39,639 nucleotides of DNA from Algoriphagus sp. GTDB taxonomy: Bacteria > Bacteroidota > Bacteroidia > Cytophagales > Cyclobacteriaceae. Within the stretch, counting starts at the first letter, position 1, and each line of letters begins with the position of its first letter. Under the pieces are notes generated by a model that searched no databases, was not told where the DNA came from, and was given only the letters and a program-made list of their open reading frames with translations. Location: contig JAGXQZ010000062.1 in NCBI GenBank assembly GCA_018336015.1, forward strand, positions 1 to 39,639, read 5' to 3'. Of the stretch, positions 16,156-23,999 are shown piece after piece. The position numbers and the translations under genes are program-made.

Positions 16156-17124
16156 ATGCCTTTCAAAAGAAATTTACTTCTACTGCTCGTATTTCTAGGT
16201 TTTTTTACGCGATCGTTTTCGCAAAAGATTGATTTAAAAGAAACTTCAACTGGTATAGATTTTCTCATTGATAATCAAAGCGTATTAACCTATCAAACTA
16301 AGAAAGAACCTGTGCCTGCTGGAGTCAAAGAAGCCTTCAGCAAATCGGGTTTTATTCATCCGATCACTTCTCCAAGCGGTCAAGTCCTGAGTCGAATCCA
16401 ACCTGCAGATCATTACCATCATTACGGGATTTGGGGACCTTGGACACGAGCAACGATCAGCGGGAGGGAAGTGGATTTTTGGAATTTGGGGGATGAAAAA
16501 GGACGGGTTGATTTTTCTCATGTACTTTCCAAGAAGATCGCAGGGGGAGCCGCTGAACTGAATGTCCGTCAAAATCACATCGATCTCAAAGCTCCCGACG
16601 CGGAGCGAATTGCGATCGAAGAAGATCTGAGAATCAAAGTAAAGCCTGCCGATAAGGGACGTTACATGGTAGACTATACGACCACCATTTCCACCAAAAT
16701 CCCCGGTGGAATCTTATTGGATGATTACCGATATGGAGGAGGAATAGGGTTTCGTGCCACCGAACTCTGGGGTGATGACAATAGTACCATTTTGACATCC
16801 GAAGGAAAAGACCGAAAAACTGCCGATGGTTCCAACGCCAAATGGATCATCGTCAAAGGAAGAACCGGTGATGCCTCAGGCCAAAGCGGGATTTTATTCT
16901 TGAGTCACAACACTAATAAAGCACATCCGGAACCCTTACGAGTTTGGCCAGTGGGACAGTACAATGGAAAAGGAAATGTGTTTATCGAGTTTTGCCCGAT
17001 CCGACATGAGTCTTGGGATCTTCAGCCCAATAACCGATACAGTCTGAAATATAGAATGATTGTCTTTGATGGGGAATTGAGCCCAGAAGAAGCAGAAGCT
17101 TACTGGAGAGCATTCGTCAAATAA
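16156..17124 (+). CDS. DUF6807 (PmoA-like) exported protein
   Basis: A 322-residue protein with an N-terminal signal peptide (MPFKRNLLLLLVFLGFFTRSFSQ). The rest matches the DUF6807 pattern: DHYHHYGIWGPWT (about 91-103), VDFWNLG, LLDDYRYGGGIGFR and the closing EFCPIRHESWDLQPNNRYSLKYRM. The His-rich motif near residue 93 could bind metal or sugar. The family is found with Gfo/Idh/MocA oxidoreductases and ThuA proteins in Bacteroidetes and Planctomycetes sugar-degradation clusters, as here. The next gene starts 29 bases on. Its biochemical role is unknown; sugar recognition is inferred from context. Confidence 0.88.
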   Translation: MPFKRNLLLLLVFLGFFTRSFSQKIDLKETSTGIDFLIDNQSVLTYQTKKEPVPAGVKEAFSKSGFIHPITSPSGQVLSRIQPADHYHHYGIWGPWTRATISGREVDFWNLGDEKGRVDFSHVLSKKIAGGAAELNVRQNHIDLKAPDAERIAIEEDLRIKVKPADKGRYMVDYTTTISTKIPGGILLDDYRYGGGIGFRATELWGDDNSTILTSEGKDRKTADGSNAKWIIVKGRTGDASGQSGILFLSHNTNKAHPEPLRVWPVGQYNGKGNVFIEFCPIRHESWDLQPNNRYSLKYRMIVFDGELSPEEAEAYWRAFVK

Positions 17125-17153
17125 TAACCCGAACAACCTACCTCTTAATACTT

Positions 17154-18524
17154 ATGGAAAGAAGAGACTTTATGAAGAAAACAGCCCTTGCAACAGCGGC
17201 TTTTGGTATTCCTACCATTGTTCCTGCCTCAGTTTTTGGCAAAAATGCCCCATCTAATAAAATCAACATCGGACAGATCGGCTGTGGCCGCATTGCCAGA
17301 GAGCATGATTTGCCAGGTACGTGGCAGCACGAGGTCGCCAGAATTGTAGCTGTATCCGATGTGGACAGCAAGCGAATGGCAGATGGTAAGAAACTGGTAG
17401 AAAGTTACTATACCAAAAAAATGGGGAGTCCTTACCTCGATGTCAAGCAGTATGGTGACTACCGTGAAATGCTCCTCAATAAGGATATCGATGCGGTGAT
17501 TATTTCTACTCCTGACCATTGGCATTCTCAGCCTGCGATGGAGGCGGCATTGGCCGGTAAGCATATTTATGTGCAAAAGCCGACTTCTCTTACCATCAAG
17601 GAGGGACGCCAACTCGTCAATGTCGTCAATAAAACAGGGGTGGTACTTCAATTGGGTACTCAACAGCGCTCGAGCGAGCAATTCAGAATAGCAGCTGAAT
17701 TGGTGAGAAATGGCCGAATCGGAAAAGTGCATACCGTTCGAATCGGACTACCTGGGGATCCTTCTGGTCCGGAGGCACCTGCCATGCCGATTCCTTCCAA
17801 TCTGAATTTTGACATGTGGCTTGGGTCCACTCCTGAGGTTCCCTACACAGAGATTGGGGTGCATCCGCAACATGACTACAGTCGGCCGGGATGGCTAAGA
17901 CATGAAAATTATGGAGCAGGAATGATCACAGGCTGGGGACAGCATCATTTTGATTCCGCTTCTTGGGGGATTGATACCGAGTTGACAGGTCCTCGGTACA
18001 TTGAGGCCGTGGCAGAATTTCCAAGATCCGGTTTGTGGAATGTCCATGGAGACTTCATGGTCAAGGCAGAATATGACAATGGCGTGGTCATGCTGACTTC
18101 GGGAGGCTATCCAAACGGCATCCGATACGAGGGTACTGAAGGTTGGATTTGGGTGTCAAGAGGGAATTATGTGGCATCTTCCTCTGATCCGGTGGCTCAA
18201 GGAAATAATGCCAAAGCTTTGGATGCTTCTGATCCTAAAATCCTTCAATCGGTCATTGGAGAAAATGAAATCCGACTAATCCGAAGTACAGAGCATCACG
18301 GCAACTGGCTTGATGCCATTCAAGGTAAAGCAGAACTGCTTTCTCCTGTAGAAATCGGTCATCGTGCGTGCTCGGTTTGTCTCATAAGTCATGTGGCAAT
18401 GAAGGTCAACAGAAAGCTGGAATGGGATCCTGCCAAAGAACAGTTTGTCAATGATGCCGAGGCAAACTCCCATCTCAGCCGACCGCAGCGAAAGCCATGG
18501 GGGACAGATTATGTGAAAGTCTGA
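17154..18524 (+). CDS. Gfo/Idh/MocA-family oxidoreductase with Tat signal
   Basis: A 456-residue periplasmic dehydrogenase. The N-terminus RRDFMKKTALA (3-13) is a twin-arginine signal, implying export folded with its NAD(P) cofactor. The Rossmann loop GQIGCGRIAREHD (40-52) and the strand VIISTPDHWH (116-125) are clear. The family EKP motif is QKP here (141-143), retaining the catalytic-region Lys. The C-terminal substrate domain (about 160-420) includes GWGQHHFDSASWGID, typical of Bacteroidetes members whose substrates are glycosides. It forms a run with DUF6807 (29 bases upstream) and another Gfo/Idh gene. An NAD-dependent 3-oxidation or epimerisation of a sugar is likely; the substrate is unknown. 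Confidence 0.92.
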   Translation: MERRDFMKKTALATAAFGIPTIVPASVFGKNAPSNKINIGQIGCGRIAREHDLPGTWQHEVARIVAVSDVDSKRMADGKKLVESYYTKKMGSPYLDVKQYGDYREMLLNKDIDAVIISTPDHWHSQPAMEAALAGKHIYVQKPTSLTIKEGRQLVNVVNKTGVVLQLGTQQRSSEQFRIAAELVRNGRIGKVHTVRIGLPGDPSGPEAPAMPIPSNLNFDMWLGSTPEVPYTEIGVHPQHDYSRPGWLRHENYGAGMITGWGQHHFDSASWGIDTELTGPRYIEAVAEFPRSGLWNVHGDFMVKAEYDNGVVMLTSGGYPNGIRYEGTEGWIWVSRGNYVASSSDPVAQGNNAKALDASDPKILQSVIGENEIRLIRSTEHHGNWLDAIQGKAELLSPVEIGHRACSVCLISHVAMKVNRKLEWDPAKEQFVNDAEANSHLSRPQRKPWGTDYVKV

Positions 18525-18562
18525 AAGTTAAAATCAGAAAGCTGAAGACAGAAAGTTGAAAA
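18521..18562 (+). repeat. Three tandem 14-bp units at the 3' end of the Gfo/Idh gene
   Basis: Contiguous units CTGAAAGTTAAAAT, CAGAAAGCTGAAGA and CAGAAAGTTGAAAA. The second and third differ at two positions, and the first is more diverged. The gene's TGA stop lies in the first unit. Confidence 0.5.
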
Positions 18563-18643
18563 AAAGAAGCTTTGTTTTACCTGCTTTTAGCTTGAAAATC
18601 AATCTTTTAAAATCAGATTAAACCAGTACCATTTACCGATAAC

Positions 18644-20017
18644 ATGATATTCAAAAACTATATTTCCGGGGCCTTTTTGGCCCTTTTTCTCGCAGGTTGT
18701 GCACCAAAAGAAATGAAAACCGATAACGCTGAATCAGATTCAAGAGTACGCATTATGACTTTGGATCCGGGACATTTTCATGCGGGTTTGATTCACAAAT
18801 CCATGTATGCTGATGTGGATTCGACGGTGTACATTTTTGCTCCTGAGGGTGCGGAGCTCAAAGATCACCTCAATCGCCTCGCTTCCTACAATGGGAGACC
18901 TGAGAATCCCACTGCTTGGAATTTGGAAGTTTATTCCGGAGCAGATTACCTCCAAAAGATGATCTCCCAAAAGCCGGGAAACGTCATGATGGTAGCAGGA
19001 AAGAACGATGTTAAAATCGATTACATCCTATCCGCGGTCGAAAATGGAATCCATGTTTATGCAGACAAGCCATTGGTCATCAATCCGGCTGGGTTCAAAA
19101 AACTGCTCATCGCGTTTCAAACTGCCAAAAACAAAAATCTCTTGCTCTACGACATCATGACGGAGCGATTTGAGATCACCACCTTGCTTCAGCGTGAGCT
19201 TTCGATGATTCCTGAAGTATTTGGAACCTTGGAAGATGGGACCCCAGAGGATCCTGCCATTTCAAAGGTTTCGGTACATCACTTTTTCAAATATGTGTCG
19301 GGTGTACCTTTGGTGAGACCAGATTGGTTTTTTGATGTGGAAACAGAGGGAACCGGAATCGTCGACGTGACTACTCACTTGGTGGATTTGATTCAATGGG
19401 AAGCGTTTCCCGATCAGGTTTTGGATACTGCCGATGTAAAGATGAATACAGCCAAGCTTTGGCCTACCACGATGACTTTGAAAGAGTTTACCCAAGTGAC
19501 AGGGAAATCAGCTTTCTCTGACTTTTTGGCTAAGAATGTCAAAAATGGAAACCTAGAAGTCCTCAGCAACGGAGAAATGAACTACACGCTCAAAGGCAAG
19601 CATGCGAAAGTAAGTGTGGTGTGGAACTATCAAGCTCCCGAGGGGACAGGAGATACCCATTACAGCATGATGAGAGGCACTAAAGCCAATCTGATCATCC
19701 GTCAAGGCAAAGAAGAAAATTACCGACCTGCGCTTTATGTGAAACTCATTGGTTCGGCTCAGTCTGATTTGGAAAAGGCAGTCAAACAGACTCTTCAAGC
19801 TAAATATCCTGGAATTGATCTGCAATTGATGCCTTCAGGAGAATACCAAGTGATCATCCCGGATAGCTATCATAATGGGCACGAAGCACATTTTGCACAG
19901 GTTACGGAGAAGTTTTTGGAGTATTACAAATTTGGAACTATGCCAGCTTGGGAAGTACCCAACATGATCACCAAGTACTACACCACAACCAAAGCCTACG
20001 AAATGGCAATGAAATAA
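18644..20017 (+). CDS. Gfo/Idh/MocA-family oxidoreductase lipoprotein (putative oxidoreductase C-terminal domain type)
   Basis: A 457-residue lipoprotein with lipobox LAGC (Cys19). An N-terminal Rossmann-like domain holds ADKPLVINP (about 143-151), the family xKP motif. The C-terminal domain has MNYTLKGKHAKVSVVWNYQAP and DSYHNGHEAHFAQV; this arrangement matches the Bacteroidetes 'putative oxidoreductase C-terminal' (Oxidoreduct_C) group. The start of the Rossmann domain is atypical (MTLDPGHFHAGLIH, no GxGxxG), so cofactor binding may be modified. It lies 119 bases after the Tat-exported homologue and ends at a strong terminator. A role with that protein and DUF6807 in extracytoplasmic sugar oxidation is inferred. 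Confidence 0.87.
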   Translation: MIFKNYISGAFLALFLAGCAPKEMKTDNAESDSRVRIMTLDPGHFHAGLIHKSMYADVDSTVYIFAPEGAELKDHLNRLASYNGRPENPTAWNLEVYSGADYLQKMISQKPGNVMMVAGKNDVKIDYILSAVENGIHVYADKPLVINPAGFKKLLIAFQTAKNKNLLLYDIMTERFEITTLLQRELSMIPEVFGTLEDGTPEDPAISKVSVHHFFKYVSGVPLVRPDWFFDVETEGTGIVDVTTHLVDLIQWEAFPDQVLDTADVKMNTAKLWPTTMTLKEFTQVTGKSAFSDFLAKNVKNGNLEVLSNGEMNYTLKGKHAKVSVVWNYQAPEGTGDTHYSMMRGTKANLIIRQGKEENYRPALYVKLIGSAQSDLEKAVKQTLQAKYPGIDLQLMPSGEYQVIIPDSYHNGHEAHFAQVTEKFLEYYKFGTMPAWEVPNMITKYYTTTKAYEMAMK

Positions 20018-20034
20018 GGGTTAATAAAAACTTT

Positions 20035-20076
20035 AAAAGGGCTGAGCAGGTTAAACTTGTATTCAGCCCTTTTTTT
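20035..20076 (+). terminator. Rho-independent terminator whose U-tract touches the next start codon
   Basis: An 11-base perfect stem (AAAAGGGCTGA / TCAGCCCTTTT), a 17-base loop and seven T ending at 20076. The next gene's ATG begins at 20077. Confidence 0.85.
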
Positions 20077-21483
20077 ATGAATCCATCCTCCGAACTTCCT
20101 TCCAAAAAACTGACCGTTGCGATTGCAGGGGCAGGAGGGTACATCGGAAGTTGGTTCATTGACCAATACAAAGACCGGTATCATTTCATCGGACTTAGCA
20201 GAAGACAGGTTCAGTTCAATCCCTATCCTGAGGTAGAATGGAGGCAAGTGGAGTTGTATTCGATTACTTCTACGGTAGAAGCATTAAGAGGTGTGGATGT
20301 AGCTATTTATTTGGTTCATTCCATGAGTGCATCGACCAGGTTGAACCAAGGGAGTTTTGAAGACACAGACCTGCTACTTGCAGATAATTTTAGCAGAGCA
20401 GCAGCGCTCAATGAGGTCAAGCAGATCATCTATATCGGAGGTTTGCTTCCGGACGAACCCGAGGAAAAACTCTCACGACATCTCAAAAGCCGGCTTGAAG
20501 TTGAGCAGACGTTGCGCTCTCGAAAGTCCAAATTGACTGCAATTCGTGCTTCGATCATAGTAGGTCCAGGTGGGTCAAGTTTTGACATGATCAAAAATCT
20601 GGTCAAAAAACTGCCTGTCCTGATGTGTCCCCAATGGACAGAGTCTTTGACTCAGCCCATTTCCCTCCATGATACACTAGTAATATTGGATGCCTGCATC
20701 GGCAATCCTAAGGTGTATGATCAAATCATCGAAATCGGAAGTCCAGAGGTGATGAGCTATCGGGAAATGCTTGAGCGGACAGCCCAAGTGATGGAGAAAA
20801 AACGATTTGTATTTTCAGTACCTGTTTTTTCTTTAGGTCTTTCCAAGTTCTGGGTGGGCTTATTTGGTGATAGTCCGCCTCAGTTGGTTTCTCCTTTAGT
20901 TGAAAGTTTACGCCACACCCTTTTGGTTAATCCCAGCTATAAATTCAAGCAAAAAAACATGGATTACCTCAGTTATGAAGAGTCGGTAAAAGTGGCTTTG
21001 GAAACTGTTGAACGTCCTAAAATGCCTGTCTTTGTCCGTTCAGAAGGGGTGAAAAATACAGTTCGATCTATTCAACGGATGCCAAACAAGGGTCAAAATT
21101 CTGCCCTTTGGGTAGCCAATCGGTATGCCATTTGGCTTCCAATTTTTTTCAGATTTATTATTCGGGGAAAAGTAAGCGCTAGAGGTGATTTGGGTTTTCA
21201 TTTGCTATGGGGAAAAGAACCCATGCTGCAACTGACTCAGATACCCGATCGTAGTGATAGTCAGAGGCAGCTGTTCTACATTACGGGTGGCTGGCTGGTA
21301 AAGCGTTTTGATTATGGTTGGCTTGAATTTAGAGAAGTGCTTGACAGCAAATACATCATATCCGCCATTCATGAATTTGTGCCACGATTGCCGTGGTTCG
21401 TTTATATCCACACCCAAGCGAAACTTCACCTTTGGGTCATGAATAGATTTAAGCATTACTTAGAAAAAAAAGCTGCCCTTTGA
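20077..21483 (+). CDS. SDR-type NAD(P)-binding protein with DUF2867 C-terminal domain
   Basis: A 468-residue atypical short-chain-dehydrogenase. The N-terminal Rossmann domain has AIAGAGGYIGSWF (about 15-27, GxxGxxG) and the strand VDVAIYLVHSM, without the usual YxxxK pair in clear form. After about residue 300 comes the DUF2867 region: GDLGFHLLWGKEP, RQLFYITGGWLV and AIHEFVPRLPWFVYIHTQAKLH, a pattern shared by predicted NAD(P)-dependent reductases of unknown substrate. The only sensible start is the ATG at 20077, directly abutting the U-tract of the preceding terminator, so it would need read-through, a promoter inside the hairpin, or a leaderless transcript. Function is unknown beyond nucleotide binding; a membrane-associated C-terminal helix is possible (WLPIFFRFII). 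Confidence 0.85.
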   Translation: MNPSSELPSKKLTVAIAGAGGYIGSWFIDQYKDRYHFIGLSRRQVQFNPYPEVEWRQVELYSITSTVEALRGVDVAIYLVHSMSASTRLNQGSFEDTDLLLADNFSRAAALNEVKQIIYIGGLLPDEPEEKLSRHLKSRLEVEQTLRSRKSKLTAIRASIIVGPGGSSFDMIKNLVKKLPVLMCPQWTESLTQPISLHDTLVILDACIGNPKVYDQIIEIGSPEVMSYREMLERTAQVMEKKRFVFSVPVFSLGLSKFWVGLFGDSPPQLVSPLVESLRHTLLVNPSYKFKQKNMDYLSYEESVKVALETVERPKMPVFVRSEGVKNTVRSIQRMPNKGQNSALWVANRYAIWLPIFFRFIIRGKVSARGDLGFHLLWGKEPMLQLTQIPDRSDSQRQLFYITGGWLVKRFDYGWLEFREVLDSKYIISAIHEFVPRLPWFVYIHTQAKLHLWVMNRFKHYLEKKAAL

Positions 21484-21548
21484 AAAATACTTGAATCGAA
21501 TACACTTCAAGAAATTTAAATTTAACCACACTATTAAGAATCTACCAG

Positions 21549-22499
21549 ATGAAAACCCTTTCATTTAAAAACGGAGACCAACTTCCAATTTTAGGCTTAG
21601 GAACATGGAAAAGTAAGCCCGGAGAAGTCCGTCAGGCTGTATTTTGGGCAATTGAGGCAGGATACAGACATATCGATTGTGCTGCGATTTATCAAAATGA
21701 GCGTGAAGTAGGGCAAGGAATTCACGATGCCATAGCTGAAGGATTGGTAAAAAGACGAGACCTTTTTGTGACTTCCAAGTTGTGGAATGATTCCCATCGA
21801 CACGAGGATGTGAAGCCTGCCTTGGATAAGACACTCAATGATCTTCGCTTGGATTATTTGGATCTTTACCTCATCCACTGGCCCATCGCTTTCAAGCCTG
21901 GGGTAGGTTTTGCGAAGTTGAGAGAGGAGTTCTACACCTATCAGGATGTTCCTTTGGCACAAACCTGGGAAGCCATGCAGGATATCAAAGCTTTAGGCTT
22001 GACCAAACATATTGGAGTATCCAACTTCAATCAAGCCAAATTGAATGAGTTGTTGGCCTTAAATGGTGAAAAACCGGAAATGAATCAGATCGAACTTCAT
22101 CCATTTCTGCCCCAACAAGCGCTTGTTGATTTTTGTAGGGAAAATGAAGTACTGCTTACAGCGTATTCACCATTAGGTTCACCTGATTCCAGAGCTGAGC
22201 GACACAAGGATGATCCTACGCTGTTGGATAATCCAGTAGTTAAAAAAATTGCAGAGAAGCATCAAGTAGGCGTAGGTCAAGTATTGATCGCGTGGTCAAT
22301 TGCCAGATCGATTGCCGTCATTCCTAAGTCAATCAATAAGGATCGGATCAAGGATAATTTAAAAGCAGCTGAGTTGACGCTAGACCAAGAGGATTTGTCT
22401 CAGCTAGCCCATATTGGAGTGTCTCACCGATTCGTTGACGGAAGCTTCTTCACCGGTCCTCAAAGTCCTTACAAGCTTTCAGATTTGTGGGATAGCTAA
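21549..22499 (+). CDS. Aldo/keto reductase
   Basis: A 316-residue NADPH-dependent carbonyl reductase of the AKR superfamily, (beta/alpha)8 barrel. The catalytic tetrad is complete: Asp43 (HIDCA), Tyr48 (IYQNE), Lys77 (TSKLW) and His110 (LIHWP). KHIGVSNFN and the cofactor-binding IPKSINKDRIKDN are conserved. Physiological substrates of such enzymes (aldoses, aldehydes, keto sugars) cannot be told from sequence. The gene lies 65 bases after the SDR gene and ends with a strong shared bidirectional terminator. Confidence 0.95.
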   Translation: MKTLSFKNGDQLPILGLGTWKSKPGEVRQAVFWAIEAGYRHIDCAAIYQNEREVGQGIHDAIAEGLVKRRDLFVTSKLWNDSHRHEDVKPALDKTLNDLRLDYLDLYLIHWPIAFKPGVGFAKLREEFYTYQDVPLAQTWEAMQDIKALGLTKHIGVSNFNQAKLNELLALNGEKPEMNQIELHPFLPQQALVDFCRENEVLLTAYSPLGSPDSRAERHKDDPTLLDNPVVKKIAEKHQVGVGQVLIAWSIARSIAVIPKSINKDRIKDNLKAAELTLDQEDLSQLAHIGVSHRFVDGSFFTGPQSPYKLSDLWDS

Positions 22500-22515
22500 A
22501 AATGGAAGTATAAAT

Positions 22516-22555
22516 AACAAAGAGCCCCGAATTGAAAAGTTCGGGGCTCTTTGTT
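22516..22555. terminator. Bidirectional terminator shared by convergent genes
   Basis: A perfect 16-base stem AACAAAGAGCCCCGAA / TTCGGGGCTCTTTGTT with an 8-base loop. The last stem base is part of the stop codon of the minus-strand trpF-like gene (22555-22557). Both flanks are T-poor or short, but the stem is very strong. Confidence 0.85.
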
Positions 22556-23172
22556 TAGTCTTCTATTTTCAGGGCTTCTAAGATATCCGCCAATAAATCA
22601 AAGTCCCTTAAACCCGGCTTGATCTCATCTCCGCTATCCAATGCCAATCCGCTGATGAATGGATTGGCACTTAGCTGGGCCACATTTTCCGCCGAAATTC
22701 CAAATCCTAAAATGACTTTACCGATTGAGGAAAGGGAATGGATAACGTCAAAATGAGCAGGAGTGAGGGTATCTTCTTTGGAAGTTAGATGAAAAGAAAA
22801 GGAATGATTTTTTACCTTTTCAGCTAAATCATCAAGGTTACCGAGGTTTTCAAACTGAAGTTTGTAGATCAAATTTAATCCCTCCACTTGCAAATCAAGG
22901 AGTGAATCAAGTTGCTCTGATTCCACCCAGGTGATTCCCTGATACTGTTCTAATGTTGCCATTATTTCTTCCGGAGAAGCATCCTTAAACTCAGCGGCAA
23001 ATTCAATTCCTGAAATCCAACCTGTAATTTCTCCAAAATGAGAGGGGGAGACAAAATGAGGGGAATCAGCTTCCAGACTGAAACCGATCACGTTTGCATA
23101 CATTCCAGCACAATACCTGGCATCGGTGAGATTGGTGATTCGGTTTATTTTTACAAAAGTTTTTAAAGACAT
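22555..23172 (-). CDS. Phosphoribosylanthranilate isomerase (TrpF)-like protein, catalytically altered
   Basis: A 205-residue (beta/alpha)8 protein. The N-terminal KINRITNLTDARYCAGM aligns with KICGITN...A of TrpF, but the catalytic Cys and following Gly are replaced by Asn10-Arg11. The C-terminal phosphate-binding pattern survives in GFGISAENVAQL (about 157-168) and LALDSGDEIKPGLRDFD (about 176-192). There is no convincing partner for the TrpF general acid (Asp in LDT). Other trp genes are absent nearby. The protein is therefore likely a TrpF relative with another role or a non-enzymatic one. It shares a bidirectional terminator with the aldo/keto reductase gene. The length is normal for the family. 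Confidence 0.8.
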   Translation of the reverse strand: MSLKTFVKINRITNLTDARYCAGMYANVIGFSLEADSPHFVSPSHFGEITGWISGIEFAAEFKDASPEEIMATLEQYQGITWVESEQLDSLLDLQVEGLNLIYKLQFENLGNLDDLAEKVKNHSFSFHLTSKEDTLTPAHFDVIHSLSSIGKVILGFGISAENVAQLSANPFISGLALDSGDEIKPGLRDFDLLADILEALKIED

Positions 23173-23309
23173 ATCCGCTATCCAAGTTTGGTTGCGCTAA
23201 GGTAAGCATGCATTTTTTGCGAGAAAAGTAAATTTTGGGTTTGAGGAATTGGGATTTTGGATGTGCTTAAGCTGGAAATTCCTTGTATTTTTAGGCATTG
23301 ATCGATCTT

Positions 23310-23999
23310 ATGAGGAGCTATCTTCACCTACTTCTGTTTTTTTCTTGTGTAACCTTGATTTCTTGCAACCAAGAAATCGAACCGATACAATTAGACAATG
23401 GAAAAGATTTTCAGCCTCTTGTTTTGGGAAATTTTTGGATCTATGAAGTCGATGAGACCATTTACTTTGGAGAAAATGATGCTGAATCTTCCAAGTTTTT
23501 CTACAGAGATCGACTGAGATCAAGTTACTTGAATGCCGAGCGTGAAATTGTGTTTGTAGTGGAGAGATCCAAGTCCACAAACCGAACTTCTTGGAACAAA
23601 GTACTTGAATATTCGCTTCAGGTGAAGAATAATGCCTTGGTCAGAACGATAAATAACCAACCAGTGGTTGCTATGAATTTTCCGCCTGAGTTGGGTAAAA
23701 AATGGAATGGAAATGCCTTTCGGGCCTTTGCAGCAGATGAATTTGAAATAGATTCAGTAGGAATTGGAACTCTTGAAGGGAAGACCCAAATCCAACTTGC
23801 CAGGGTAAATCAGGAAAAATTAGACGATAAAGTCACCCAGCGAGACAACCGATATGAGATTTACCAAAAAGGGATAGGTTTGGTGGAAAAATACGATGAG
23901 GTCCTAACCTATTGTTCAAGGAACAATTGTCTCGGTTTGCAATTAATAAATGGTGGATATCGGGTAAAAATGAAATTGGTGGATTATGAGGTGCGATAG
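23310..23999 (+). CDS. Hypothetical lipoprotein upstream of a T9SS subtilase
   Basis: A 229-residue protein from MRSYLHLLL (23310; an in-frame ATG four codons upstream is possible). The signal peptide ends at lipobox LISC (Cys20). The mature part has no recognised domain. It is rich in Asn, Glu and Arg, with the pattern NFWIYEVDETIYFGE near its start and an R-rich loop; the sequence reads as a beta-strand-rich outer-surface protein. Its stop lies 11 bases past the ATG of the subtilase gene, so the two overlap by 14 bases and are co-expressed. A role with the peptidase, for instance in its display or inhibition, is only inferred. Confidence 0.78.
   Translation: MRSYLHLLLFFSCVTLISCNQEIEPIQLDNGKDFQPLVLGNFWIYEVDETIYFGENDAESSKFFYRDRLRSSYLNAEREIVFVVERSKSTNRTSWNKVLEYSLQVKNNALVRTINNQPVVAMNFPPELGKKWNGNAFRAFAADEFEIDSVGIGTLEGKTQIQLARVNQEKLDDKVTQRDNRYEIYQKGIGLVEKYDEVLTYCSRNNCLGLQLINGGYRVKMKLVDYEVR

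Noticed and set aside
19948..20076. Extended start of the SDR-DUF2867 protein at 19948
   Set aside because: The extra 43 codons overlap the preceding lipoprotein gene and terminator, and encode no family sequence; the ATG at 20077 fits the Rossmann start.
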